A stretch of 54,368 nt of DNA from Clostridium sp. (GCA_023664325.1 JAMPFS010000017.1:1-54368), one strand, 5' to 3'; numbered from the stretch's first letter, positions 36,305-44,953 are shown. Numbers and translations: made by a program. The notes: generated by a model not told the origin, from the letters alone.

Positions 36305-36333
36305 TATATACTACTTTTCATGACATATGTCAA
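36305..36333 (-). promoter_or_regulatory. Protease operon promoter overlapping a 12-bp palindrome
   Basis: Reverse strand: -35 TTGACA (36328-36333), 17-nt spacer, -10 TATATA (36305-36310). The perfect palindrome TGACATATGTCA (36321-36332) covers most of the -35 and the start of the spacer. One base different, TGACAAATGTCA, lies at 29852-29863. The remainder of 36334-36616 shows no gene. Confidence 0.75.
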
Positions 36334-36616
36334 ACTATTTTTCTGACCCACTAAGAAAATATATGTAACGCTCTCTCCATGACATAAAACAGACTGCCAC
36401 ACTAAGCTAAATAATCTGTCTGTCTTAGAAAATGATACATAATATACCCCTGTATTCTTTTCTATAAACATACATATCACTTAATGTAACAGCCTATCAA
36501 CTACTCTCTTTCTTTATCCTATTCACACAATCCCCGAACCTAACCTTCTTCCACTTGGTGATTTGTCCATATCATGTAACAGATACCCGGTCAAGCTAAA
36601 AATTCGCCCATGCAGA

Positions 36617-37183
36617 TTAATCAAGAAATTCAACGGAACCACTGTCGATATGGTATATTGCGCCACATACTGTCAGGCTGCCATCCTCTTCCTTTTGTTT
36701 CAGGCTTTCCTTGATAACCGATACGCTTTGTTCTACATTCAGACGGCATGCGCGCAAGTCATCCTTCTCGTCACCGATTGCTTTGCGTATTTCATCCGTT
36801 ATATACTTCACATATCCTGTTACTTCATGATGCATTGCTGCATCTACGGCGCCACAATGGCTATGCCCTAAAACAACTACCAATGGACTTCCCAAATGGT
36901 CAGCCGCATATTCTACACTGCCGATCTGATGATGATCCATAACATTTCCTGCCACACGGATTACAAACAATTCACCAATTCCTGCACAAAAAATGCTTTC
37001 CGGAATCACCCTTGAATCGGAGCAGGTCACAATAATCGCATACGGACTTTGACCCTCATCACAAGTTAACTGTCTTAATTTCGGTGATATATCTCCCGGA
37101 TTGGTGTCGGAAGTCAGGTAACGCTGATTACCTTCTTTCAATTTTTTCATTGCCTCTGCTGCTGTTAGATTTTCTTTACTCAT
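36617..37183 (-). CDS. Beta-class carbonic anhydrase
   Basis: 188 aa from the ATG at 37183 (GGGGA at 8-9 nt); an ATG three codons earlier is too close to that site. Zinc ligands and helpers are all present: Cys54-x-Asp56-x-Arg58 in CSDSR, His107 and Cys110 in GHSHCGA. The enzyme interconverts CO2 and bicarbonate in the cytoplasm, feeding carboxylases. It stands alone on the reverse strand between the protease operon and the response regulator. Confidence 0.94.
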   Translation of the reverse strand: MSKENLTAAEAMKKLKEGNQRYLTSDTNPGDISPKLRQLTCDEGQSPYAIIVTCSDSRVIPESIFCAGIGELFVIRVAGNVMDHHQIGSVEYAADHLGSPLVVVLGHSHCGAVDAAMHHEVTGYVKYITDEIRKAIGDEKDDLRACRLNVEQSVSVIKESLKQKEEDGSLTVCGAIYHIDSGSVEFLD

Positions 37184-37365
37184 AATACACATTCCCCATT
37201 TCTGCCAGATGAGCCATGCCCACCCTTGCTTTTTTAATATCCGATACAGTGATGGAAAAATTTATCATTTTCCTGCCTGATGTTCCATCACATCCATCTA
37301 TATGATAATCAAAGTTTAACATAGATTCTTCCCATATTCAACAAATTTCCATATTTATGAAATTA

Positions 37366-37394
37366 TGATATAATAAACCCAGCAAGCAACCAAC
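37366..37394 (+). promoter_or_regulatory. Extended -10 promoter of the response regulator gene
   Basis: TGATATAAT (37366-37374) followed by CCAGCAAGCAACCA near the expected start site, 45 nt before the ATG. The same combination occurs at 4534-4560 and partly at 4699 and 45027-45045. The -35 (TTTCCA) is weak. Confidence 0.65.
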
Positions 37395-37418
37395 AATACG
37401 GAAAGGTTCGGTAAATAT

Positions 37419-38039
37419 ATGCGAATTGTGTTAATTGATGATGACCAACTGGTTTGTATGTCCTTAAAAATGATATTGGAAGCAGATGCCTCCATAACCA
37501 TTTCTGCTATTGGCAATGACGGTAATGAGGCACTCCCGCTGTACCGGGAGCATATGCCGGACGTTCTTCTTATGGATATCCGCATGAAGGGAATGAATGG
37601 AACGGAGGCATTAGAGGCATTACTCAAAGAATATCCTGATGCGAAGGTATTATTTCTGACTACCTTCGTGGATGATGAATACATTGTGAAAGCCCTTGAG
37701 CTGGGGGCTAAGGGCTATATTTTAAAACAAAATTATGAAAATATTGTACCAGCCCTAAAGGCTGTTTCATCCGGTCAGAACGTGTACGGCAATGAGGTCA
37801 TGGAAAAACTTCCCGATCTGATGAAATCCAAAGATATGTTTGACTATTCCTCCCACGACATTTCCGAAAAGGAATACGAAATCATTACCCTTATTGCGGA
37901 AGGTCTTAGCAATAAAGAAATCGCCACGAAGCTTAGTCTCAGCGAAGGAACCATCCGCAATTATCTGAGTTTGATTCTGGAAAAGCTTAATCTCCGGGAC
38001 CGCACCCAGCTTGCAGTATTTTTCTATCAGCACAGATAG
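37419..38039 (+). CDS. Response regulator, NarL/LuxR family
   Basis: 206 aa. Receiver domain with the acidic pair DDDQ near the N-terminus, phospho-acceptor Asp in LLMDIRMKG (about residue 53), Thr in LFLTTFVDD and Lys in GYILKQ; then a LuxR-type helix-turn-helix (EGLSNKEIATKLSLSEGTIRNYLSLILEKL). It belongs to the class phosphorylated by HisKA_3 kinases such as the 29966 gene product. The two are 6.4 kb apart with a reverse-strand block between them. Partnership is inferred from type, strand and proximity. Confidence 0.93.
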   Translation: MRIVLIDDDQLVCMSLKMILEADASITISAIGNDGNEALPLYREHMPDVLLMDIRMKGMNGTEALEALLKEYPDAKVLFLTTFVDDEYIVKALELGAKGYILKQNYENIVPALKAVSSGQNVYGNEVMEKLPDLMKSKDMFDYSSHDISEKEYEIITLIAEGLSNKEIATKLSLSEGTIRNYLSLILEKLNLRDRTQLAVFFYQHR

Positions 38040-38096
38040 GCAGAATTCTCCAAATATCACAGCCTGTATCTGCAAACCGGCTATCGGTTGACTGCC

Positions 38097-38759
38097 TTAA
38101 AGCTGTTCCGCTTGTGGCAGCGTTTTTTCAAGCCTTATGCGGAAAAACTGAATCAATGGTCCATTGCACAGGGAATTCAGCACTGTTCCAAGACCAACCA
38201 CGGTCCAGACGGAACTGCCTGCCAACAGGCAGAACACCACACCTACAATCATAACGGTAACATCAGAGAGGATACGTCCATACTTAAACGGAATCTTCTC
38301 CTTTGACAGCTTCATAATGATAAATGCCACGCTGTCATAAGGCGCAATCCCCATGTCGGCTGCCATGTACAACGCTGCGCCTAAAGAAGCAAACAACATT
38401 CCAATACCAAGCATCACAATCCGAAGCGGCAGATTTTCCACAAGGCGCAGCCTGTCATTCATGAGCCAGCATAAAAAATCCGCGATATATCCTACAAATA
38501 CCATATTAATAATGGTGCCTGCCCCAATGCAGTGCCTCACGGTAAAAATGACGATAATCAGGATAAGTATATTCATGATAAACTGCCAGTTTCCAAAACT
38601 CAGCCCGATAAATCCACTGATACCCAGATTCATACAGGAAAACGGATCTACACCGAAACCGGACAGCCGGTAAGCCGCCACTGAGATTCCGATCAAAATG
38701 ATTCCCAACAGCATATAAATTGTTCTCTTTCCCTTCATAATACGCTGCCCGTTAACCAT
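38097..38759 (-). CDS. YczE/YitT-type integral membrane protein
   Basis: 220 aa, five or six membrane segments, with the family's GFGVDPFSCMNLGISGFIGL block after the first segment and a similar MGIAPYDSVAF block in the second half, an internal duplication typical of YczE-like proteins. Function in this family is not settled. The frame begins at an ATG overlapping the upstream stop by 8 nt; a second ATG seven codons later (38738) is also possible. Operon with the YbjQ-type gene. Confidence 0.82.
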   Translation of the reverse strand: MVNGQRIMKGKRTIYMLLGIILIGISVAAYRLSGFGVDPFSCMNLGISGFIGLSFGNWQFIMNILILIIVIFTVRHCIGAGTIINMVFVGYIADFLCWLMNDRLRLVENLPLRIVMLGIGMLFASLGAALYMAADMGIAPYDSVAFIIMKLSKEKIPFKYGRILSDVTVMIVGVVFCLLAGSSVWTVVGLGTVLNSLCNGPLIQFFRIRLEKTLPQAEQL

Positions 38760-39069
38760 TTATAAACTTAACAGCCGTTCCATAAGCCATAACTTCAGCC
38801 GCTCCTGCCATAATAGCAGACGTTGCATACCGCACATTCACAATGGCATCTGCACCAAGTGTTTCCGCCTGCTGAATCATTCGCTTATTCGCCAATGCCC
38901 GCGCCTCATCCATCATCTGGTTATATGCCTTCAACTCACCACCTACTAATGTCTTAAAACTCTGACCGATATCATGTCCCAAATTTTTTGTCTGAATCGT
39001 GCTTCCTCTCACCAATCCTAACATTTCAAGCTCCTTACCCGTAATATAATCCGTGTTCACTAAAATCAT
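38752..39069 (-). CDS. YbjQ family (UPF0145) protein
   Basis: 105 aa from the ATG at 39069; the family begins MILVNTDYITGKE exactly so, while the open frame could start four codons earlier at GTG. Conserved features: the GLVRGSTIQTKNLGHDIGQ loop and the GADAIVNVRY strand. Members form ring-like pentamers and are annotated as putative heavy-metal binding, without proven function. Co-transcribed with the downstream membrane protein. Confidence 0.88.
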   Translation of the reverse strand: MILVNTDYITGKELEMLGLVRGSTIQTKNLGHDIGQSFKTLVGGELKAYNQMMDEARALANKRMIQQAETLGADAIVNVRYATSAIMAGAAEVMAYGTAVKFING

Positions 39070-39173
39070 TTTCCTCACCACTCCTTATCTCTTTATGATA
39101 TCCATATTGTACTACCCCGAAAAGAAAAATGAAACACTAAAATTGATTGAATTTCTATTTATGTATCAAAACA

Positions 39174-40028
39174 TCATTCAACACGATACACCCACATCGC
39201 CCGGATCTGACCGCTAATCGTTTCATAATCCCAGCTCTTACTGCTTCTGATCCGGCTATAGGGATCATTTACCAAAAAACCCTCCCGGTCATATCCATAC
39301 ACCACAATAAAATGTCCGGTTGTTGTAAAATCTCCCGGTCCCATTGAGCAGATTATCATATGTCCGTTATCAAGATGCTCTTTCATAATGCCTTCATCCA
39401 AAGCCAGTCCTTCTGCCATCACTCCATACTGTGCTGCTCCTTCCGTCAAAAGGCTCCATGACGTACCTGCTCCATATTCATAATATCCCCTGTTCATGCT
39501 AAAATCAGCAATTGCATCCGGAGTGGCGCTTTCTTCTCTGGTCAGACTGAAAATCACCATAGACAGGCAGGCGGGGCCACAGCCGGAAAGCCCAATATTG
39601 TCATCTCCGTAAGCAGCATATCCCCATCTTGCATCCCATTGTAAAAAAAGCGGATGTTCTTCCCCTTTTTCTTTATGATTGATCCCACCCTGCACCGCCG
39701 GTTCCGAATCCGGATAATTCTTTACAAACTCCTGTATTTCCGGATTTTTTTGCAATGCCTCGAGCATATTGTCCGGATACAGCTCCTTATGTTCAAAAAT
39801 ATAATCCCAATCATCCGTCTGCTTTAACTCCGCCGCAGACATTCTGGTGGTGTCGTCCGAGGAAATATCTTCAAATTGTGCTGCAAAAAATTTCATGGTT
39901 CCTCCGCAGACTACAAAAGCTGCCACAATGATACCTGCCCATACCGTCAACTGTAAAAAGCGTCTTCTCCTGCGTCTCTTTCTCCTGCGTTTTATCCGCT
40001 CCCGCTTGATTCTTTCCTCTCTTGTCAC
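39174..40028 (-). CDS. C39-like membrane-anchored cysteine protease, intact active site
   Basis: 284 aa starting at GTG (40028), supported by AAAGGAGAGG upstream. Arg-rich N-terminus, one membrane segment (about 25-45), linker, then a C39_2-type domain with Cys150 in LSGCGPACLSM, His239 in TTGHFIVVYGYD and the VNDP motif. Likely anchored with the catalytic domain outside. A paralogue of the 4790-5944 protein (shared WGYAxYGD, SWxLLTxG and MWAIG/MWVYR landmarks), which has lost this Cys. Substrate unknown; peptide or wall-protein processing is plausible. Confidence 0.88.
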   Translation of the reverse strand: MTREERIKRERIKRRRKRRRRRRFLQLTVWAGIIVAAFVVCGGTMKFFAAQFEDISSDDTTRMSAAELKQTDDWDYIFEHKELYPDNMLEALQKNPEIQEFVKNYPDSEPAVQGGINHKEKGEEHPLFLQWDARWGYAAYGDDNIGLSGCGPACLSMVIFSLTREESATPDAIADFSMNRGYYEYGAGTSWSLLTEGAAQYGVMAEGLALDEGIMKEHLDNGHMIICSMGPGDFTTTGHFIVVYGYDREGFLVNDPYSRIRSSKSWDYETISGQIRAMWVYRVE

Positions 40029-40097
40029 AAATATCCTCTCCTTTTTTCTTTTAATAACATTCGGCGCTTGCGAAACTCTGTTAATTCTATAATTATG

Positions 40098-40315
40098 GTT
40101 TTACAACATATACAAATCCATAAGCAGGTACTTTGGAACCGTTGGTACTTGCAGTGAGTACTTGGCGAGGCTTTTTCGAGCCTAGTACGAATGCACACTT
40201 ACACACTTAGCGAGGTACTTTCGAGCTTAGTGGGTATAGTGTTGCATTGCTTAGTACCATTACGAGTGACAAGTAGCGCAAGCGTGCCAGCGTTGGATTG
40301 TATATGTTGTAAAAC
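40098..40315. mobile_element. 218-bp non-coding element with terminal inverted repeats (MITE-like)
   Basis: The ends 40098-40119 and 40295-40315 are reverse complements over 21 positions with one extra base in the left arm (core GTTTTACAACATATACAA). Inside are two related hairpins, ACTTGGCGAGGC...GAGCCTAGT near 40155 and ACTTAGCGAGG...GAGCTTAGT near 40208, and no gene. GCGAAACTC (40070-40078) and GAGTTTCGC (40333-40341) flank it in inverted order. No clear target-site duplication. It fills most of the 406-nt gap 40029-40434. Confidence 0.6.
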
Positions 40316-40342
40316 AAAAGAAAGAGAAAGGGGAGTTTCGCA

Positions 40343-40387
40343 AAAAAACCTGTTTCGATACATTTATTGTATCAAAACAGGTTTTTT
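40343..40387 (-). terminator. Terminator after the VanS-like kinase gene
   Basis: Arms 40343-40362 and 40368-40387 pair at 19 of 20 positions (core ACCTGTTT-GATACA) with a 5-nt loop and A/T runs on both sides, so it can act in either direction. It lies 48 nt after the kinase stop codon. Confidence 0.85.
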
Positions 40388-40434
40388 ACATTTTCGTTTT
40401 CTATTGGAAAAATATGATAATTTCATTCGCAAAA

Positions 40435-41550
40435 TCATACGATTTTCTTACAAACCACGGGAAGCGCCACAGTAAAAGAAATGCTTTCCTGTGCGCTTTC
40501 TGCCTTCATGCTGCCGCCATGCAGTTCCACAATTTCCTTCGAGATAGCAAGCCCCAAACCGGAACCTCCCGTCTTGGAGGAACGTGCTGAATCCAGCCTG
40601 AAAAACTGTTCAAAAATGCGTTCCAGTTTTTCAGGGGGAATTGTCTTACCCCTATTACGCACAAAAATTTCCACCATATCATCCACCTGCTTCATGGAAA
40701 GAAAAATATCCGTGTCGTTATAGCTATAATTAATGGCATTCCGAATCAGGTTATCCAATACCCTCTCTAACTTATCCGGATCACACAGTATCTCAATATC
40801 CGGCATAATCTCTGTATTCCATCGCAATTGTTTTTCAGAGAGTACCGGATAAAATTCGCTGACAATCTGCTCTAACATTCTGCTTAAATTAATCCGCCGG
40901 GCTTCCAGTGTCAGTTTAGAAAGATTAAAACGGGTTATTTCAAAAAATTCATTAATCAGCTCCTCTAATCGTTCCGCTTTATTCAATGCAATGCCCGTAT
41001 ATTTGGCACGAAGCTGTTCTGAAATCTGCGGTTCATCCAAAAGCAGTGTCAAATACCCAATTACAGAGGTTATCGGCGTCTTTAAGTCATGTGCCAGATA
41101 GGTTACAAGGTCATTTTTTCTCTGCTCTGCCTCCCTTGCGCTTCGCTCCGTATTCAGAATATTCACCTTTGCCTGATTCATTTTCTTTTCCACCTCTTTC
41201 AATGAATCTGACAATTCAATCAAGGCAGTATCATTTTGGTAAAACTGCTCTGTGGCACTGACAACCTCCTGAAGATAAGAAAAGGTTTTCCTCCAGTAGT
41301 AAAATAAAATGATGCAGCAGCCAAACCCAATATATAAGATTCCGACTGCATCCGTGTGAAGATCCGCCCAGTGGATGAATTTATATAACCATTCATCTCC
41401 CTGCCATATTGTCAAATGATATGCTCCAACAGCTAAATAATAAAGCAGCAAACCCAGCAAAACATAAAGAACAATCAGGATACAAATCTGTCCTGCCATT
41501 CTCTGTCTCATTTTTTCCAATGGTATCTTAGTTTTCAATGGTATAACCAA
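40435..41550 (-). CDS. VanS-like sensor histidine kinase
   Basis: 371 aa beginning at TTG (41550), 23 nt inside the regulator gene. The N-terminal MVIPLKTK resembles the VanS start (MVIKLKNK, as I recall it, also from TTG). Two membrane segments (about 22-45 and 68-86) bracket a short external loop; then the phosphoacceptor helix LVTYLAHDLKTPITSVIGYL, N-box RNAINYS, and GGSGLGLAISKEIVELHGG. Works with the 41528 regulator. No vanHAX genes occur here, so this is a housekeeping or commensal relative, not evidence of glycopeptide resistance. Confidence 0.92.
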   Translation of the reverse strand: MVIPLKTKIPLEKMRQRMAGQICILIVLYVLLGLLLYYLAVGAYHLTIWQGDEWLYKFIHWADLHTDAVGILYIGFGCCIILFYYWRKTFSYLQEVVSATEQFYQNDTALIELSDSLKEVEKKMNQAKVNILNTERSAREAEQRKNDLVTYLAHDLKTPITSVIGYLTLLLDEPQISEQLRAKYTGIALNKAERLEELINEFFEITRFNLSKLTLEARRINLSRMLEQIVSEFYPVLSEKQLRWNTEIMPDIEILCDPDKLERVLDNLIRNAINYSYNDTDIFLSMKQVDDMVEIFVRNRGKTIPPEKLERIFEQFFRLDSARSSKTGGSGLGLAISKEIVELHGGSMKAESAQESISFTVALPVVCKKIV

Positions 41551-42226
41551 CCCCCCAGACCGTCTTCACATACTTCGGTTTTCTCGCAGGCTCCTGCAAT
41601 TTCTCACGAAGTCTTGCAATATGAGCCATCACCGTATTATTATTGTCTAAATATTTCTCTTTCCAGACAGCCTCAAAAAGCTCCTCGGATGAAACCACAC
41701 TTCCCCTATTCTCGCATAAATACCATAAAATATCAAATTCAATCGGTGTCAGTGTCAGCTCCCTGCCATTCAAAAAACATTTATGGCTCTTTTTTGAGAT
41801 ATGTAATCCCCGGACATCTATTTCCTCCAAGCTCCGGTTCTCCGAATCCGCCTGGTTATAGCGGGTGAATCTTCTAAGCTGCGTTTTCACCCGCGCCATC
41901 AGCTCCAACGGATTAAAAGGTTTGGTGATATAATCATCTGCGCCTAACGTCAGACCTGTAATTTTATCCATATCATCAACCCTGGCAGTCAGCATGATAA
42001 TCGGAAATAAATGCCTCTCACGAATTTTCTGGCAAAGCGTAAAACCATCCATATCTGGCAGCATGACATCCAAAACCGCCATACTGAGATTTTCCTGTTC
42101 TACACAATGCAAGGCATCTGTGGCATTATAAAATTTATACACCTGATAACCTTCATTTTGCAGATAAACCTCCACAAGATCGGCTATTTCTTTTTCGTCA
42201 TCCACGATTAAAATTTTCTCACTCAT
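41528..42226 (-). CDS. VanR-like response regulator, OmpR family
   Basis: 232 aa. Receiver domain: ILIVDDEKEIADLVEVYL, phospho-acceptor Asp in MAVLDVMLPDMDG (about residue 53), Lys in DDYITKPFNPLELMARVK. C-terminal winged helix: LTLTPIEFDILWYLCENRGSV and the closing KYVKTVWGVGYTIEN, very close to VanR. Preceded by a textbook promoter. Its targets are not visible in this window. Confidence 0.94.
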   Translation of the reverse strand: MSEKILIVDDEKEIADLVEVYLQNEGYQVYKFYNATDALHCVEQENLSMAVLDVMLPDMDGFTLCQKIRERHLFPIIMLTARVDDMDKITGLTLGADDYITKPFNPLELMARVKTQLRRFTRYNQADSENRSLEEIDVRGLHISKKSHKCFLNGRELTLTPIEFDILWYLCENRGSVVSSEELFEAVWKEKYLDNNNTVMAHIARLREKLQEPARKPKYVKTVWGVGYTIEN

Positions 42227-42259
42227 AGCAATCCTATCCTGTCAAATTATTCCATATAT

Positions 42260-42288
42260 TATATATAATACTCCGCACAGGTTGTCAA
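42260..42288 (-). promoter_or_regulatory. Promoter of the VanRS-like operon
   Basis: Reverse strand: -35 TTGACA (42283-42288), exact 17-nt spacer, -10 TATATA (42260-42265), 33 nt before the regulator ATG. A strong consensus promoter, without an obvious operator palindrome. Confidence 0.75.
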
Positions 42289-42331
42289 CCTCCGCCTGCC
42301 TTCATAATAGATACTTTATCCTCCTCCACCT

Positions 42332-42559
42332 TTAATCGGTAAATCTCGGCAGTGTCTTTGACTCCACGTAACGCTCTAATTCCTCCCGGCAGGAAAACTC
42401 GTCAAGCTTTGATAAAATATCCCGCTTGTCAATTTCATCCTTTCCATTCATGAGTTCTTCCAAATATTCTTTTGCATGATCTCCATCGCCAAGCTCGAAC
42501 CCTAAGAAAGCCGGAATCATGACACCTCCAAAATAATTACCATTTGAAAAATTATCCAT
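42332..42559 (-). CDS. Small acidic protein, unknown
   Basis: 75 aa starting after AGGAGAGAAA. N-terminal part glycine/aromatic (NGNYFGGVMIPAFLGFELG), then a charged helical C-terminus with repeated Asp/Glu/Lys. No signal peptide, membrane segment or cysteine pair; one Cys. Not recognised. It lies between the chemotaxis receptor and the VanRS-like operon, all on the reverse strand, but the terminator at 42627 separates it from the receptor gene. Confidence 0.6.
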   Translation of the reverse strand: MDNFSNGNYFGGVMIPAFLGFELGDGDHAKEYLEELMNGKDEIDKRDILSKLDEFSCREELERYVESKTLPRFTD

Positions 42560-42626
42560 TTTCTCTCCTTTGCTGCCTGATTATTTTTTTATAAATACAA
42601 AAATACCTTTTATTTCAGGCATTATA

Positions 42627-42656
42627 AAAGGTACAACCAAAACTGATTGTACCTTT
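42627..42656 (-). terminator. Terminator after the chemotaxis receptor gene
   Basis: Stem AAAGGTACAA / TTGTACCTTT (42627-42636 and 42647-42656), 10-nt loop, followed on the reverse strand by TTTTAT. It lies 47 nt after the receptor stop codon. Confidence 0.7.
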
Positions 42657-42703
42657 AGTATTTGAAAGAAATAAATTTGCAAACTTGAAAATTATGGATA
42701 TCC

Positions 42704-44953
42704 CTACTCCGTTTTAAATACAGAAATCTCGCTCACTAAATCCGTCATGTTTTCATCAAGCTGCTGAGCAGTTCCATTTAAACTCTCAACACTGCTTTGT
42801 AAATCATTTGCAACCCTCGCAACAATCTCCGCGCTTGCCGCAGTATCCTCAATAATTCTGGAAATATTTTCCACAGCAGCAATCGTATCCTGCCTGTCAT
42901 TATCTGCCTGCTCTGAATTTACCAAAATGTTTTTCAGTCCGGTAAATAATGTTTCCATTGACTCGTTCATATTGCGGAATACATTTACAACCTCTGAAAC
43001 CGCTTCGGATTGAAGTGTTACCATGTTTCCGGCCTGCTTTGCATTTTCTACGCTTACTTTTGCCTGTAAATCAATACTCTCTACTTTTCTGCGAATCTCT
43101 CCCGCTGCCACGGCAGAATTATCTGCAAGATTGCGAATCTCCTCCGCAACGACTGCAAATCCCTTGCCGGATTCACCTGCTCTTGCCGCCTCAATGGAAG
43201 CATTCAGCGACAACAAATTTGTCTGCTTGGAAATCGCAGTAATCGTCTCCACAAACTCATCAATCACGAAAATCTCACTCTGCAAAGCATCAATACTCGA
43301 TTCCACCTTCTCTGTAATGGCTGTTGTCTCGTTCGCCCTCTCACCAAGAACATTTACAAGCTCCATACCCTTTGCAATCATGCTCTCCGCATTGCTGACT
43401 AAGGCTGCGACTTCCTGCGCCACACGGTTGATTTCCTTAATCTCATCAGAAAGTGTATCTGTCTTATCTACACACTCCTGGGCATAAGATGCCTGCTGCT
43501 CCATTCCGGCATTAATCTCGTCAATCGCATGCGTAATATTCTCCGAATGTTCGTGAAGCATAGCGGACTCTTCCGACATCTCCCCTGCGGACTGCCCCAA
43601 TGTATCAGTTGCCTTGCTAACCTTAAGCACCAGCTTCTTATTATTGGCAATCATGTTATTCGCCACGGATGCCAGATGATTAAATTCATCCCTTCCTTTG
43701 ACTGATATCTGTGCTGTCAGGTTACCCTCTGCCACCTCACGAAGCCGAACGGAAATCGCCTGCATGTTGTCCCTGATGCCCTTTGCAATGGATACCCCGA
43801 TTATAATCGCAATCAAACCTGCGAAGATAACGCCAATCAAAGTCATCCTCTTAATGGACTGCGCCTGCCTGGTAACCAGATTCATTGGAATTAATGTACA
43901 CAGAGTAACACCTGTCGTTTCACTGGTTTTGTGGATAAAGAGATATTTTTTGCCGTCAAATTTTACCTCGCTGGCGCCTTGTTCCGCAATCTTGCCAAAG
44001 AACTGTTCTTCCGAAAATGTAATTTTGTCGGAATACTCCTCCACTTCTTCCTCACTGTTTCTCCTCACGGCAATCTGTTTTCCACTTGGTGTCACAAAGC
44101 CGACAATACTTCCATTTCCCAAATCCAGCGTCTTTAAGAAATTCTCTACTTCCTTTGTCTTCACGTCAATTACGATAACACCCTTATTTTTCTTTATCAT
44201 CATCTGGCAGGATAAAATGTACTGCGAACTGTCCACACCCATCGCCTCGTCTAACGCTGCATGCTGGTCAATCCAGCGTTCGACCGTCTGCCCATCCTCG
44301 GAAACATCTTCCATATAGACGCCAAAATTATCAGTGTGATTATTCCTTTTTGTGCCGATCACCAGAGTTTCAGCCTGCGGGATTAAATAAATATTATCAA
44401 TAAATGCATTTGCCACCTGGGATGCAATCAACTGCTTTTTCTCATTGGTAAAAAACTCCCGATTCGCTGTCGGATCATCCTGAAAACCACCGCCTAAATA
44501 TTTGATGACCGTTTCATCTGTGGCATATTGGAGTACCTCCGCCTCAATATAGGAATTGCTGAGTTCCAAATAGTCGGCTGCCTTGTCCACAGTCTGCTGT
44601 GTCGTCTCCTTAAATGTATTAATCATACCCTTAGAAGCTGTCCGATAGGATAAGACTCCGATAATAATCATAAACACAATTGGCACCATGAAGCAGACAA
44701 AAATCTTACTCTGAATCCCCATCATGGAAATGCCTTCTGTTTTCAACCTTCTTACGATATCTGCAAACCATCCCGGAAATGCGGCAATTTTTCCGGGTAC
44801 ATCTTTCAGCGCCTCCAAAATGCCCGCTAACAGCTGCGAACACTTCGCCAGACTTTTCCCACTTTTCTTCCCTGTGTGGTTCTGCTTTTCAATGTACTCC
44901 TCAAGCATCGCCTCATCATCCGCTATCATTTCCTCCTCATATTCTTCTCGCAT
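42704..44953 (-). CDS. Methyl-accepting chemotaxis protein
   Basis: 749 aa. An unusual 80-residue charged, cytoplasmic N-terminal extension precedes the first membrane helix (about 84-103); the AGGAGGGG site just before the ATG at 44953 supports the long form. A large external sensor domain of the Cache type follows, then a second helix (LIGVIFAGLIAIIIGVSIA), a HAMP domain, and the signalling hairpin with the conserved tip SKQTNLLSLNASIEAARAGE and GFAVVAEEIRNLA. It reports ligand binding to CheA/CheW to steer flagella. Its ligand is unknown. No other chemotaxis genes are in the window. Confidence 0.95.
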   Translation of the reverse strand: MREEYEEEMIADDEAMLEEYIEKQNHTGKKSGKSLAKCSQLLAGILEALKDVPGKIAAFPGWFADIVRRLKTEGISMMGIQSKIFVCFMVPIVFMIIIGVLSYRTASKGMINTFKETTQQTVDKAADYLELSNSYIEAEVLQYATDETVIKYLGGGFQDDPTANREFFTNEKKQLIASQVANAFIDNIYLIPQAETLVIGTKRNNHTDNFGVYMEDVSEDGQTVERWIDQHAALDEAMGVDSSQYILSCQMMIKKNKGVIVIDVKTKEVENFLKTLDLGNGSIVGFVTPSGKQIAVRRNSEEEVEEYSDKITFSEEQFFGKIAEQGASEVKFDGKKYLFIHKTSETTGVTLCTLIPMNLVTRQAQSIKRMTLIGVIFAGLIAIIIGVSIAKGIRDNMQAISVRLREVAEGNLTAQISVKGRDEFNHLASVANNMIANNKKLVLKVSKATDTLGQSAGEMSEESAMLHEHSENITHAIDEINAGMEQQASYAQECVDKTDTLSDEIKEINRVAQEVAALVSNAESMIAKGMELVNVLGERANETTAITEKVESSIDALQSEIFVIDEFVETITAISKQTNLLSLNASIEAARAGESGKGFAVVAEEIRNLADNSAVAAGEIRRKVESIDLQAKVSVENAKQAGNMVTLQSEAVSEVVNVFRNMNESMETLFTGLKNILVNSEQADNDRQDTIAAVENISRIIEDTAASAEIVARVANDLQSSVESLNGTAQQLDENMTDLVSEISVFKTE

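Noticed and set aside
40435..42226. Glycopeptide resistance operon
   Set aside because: Only the regulator pair resembles van genes; no vanH, ligase, vanX or vanY homologue is in the window.
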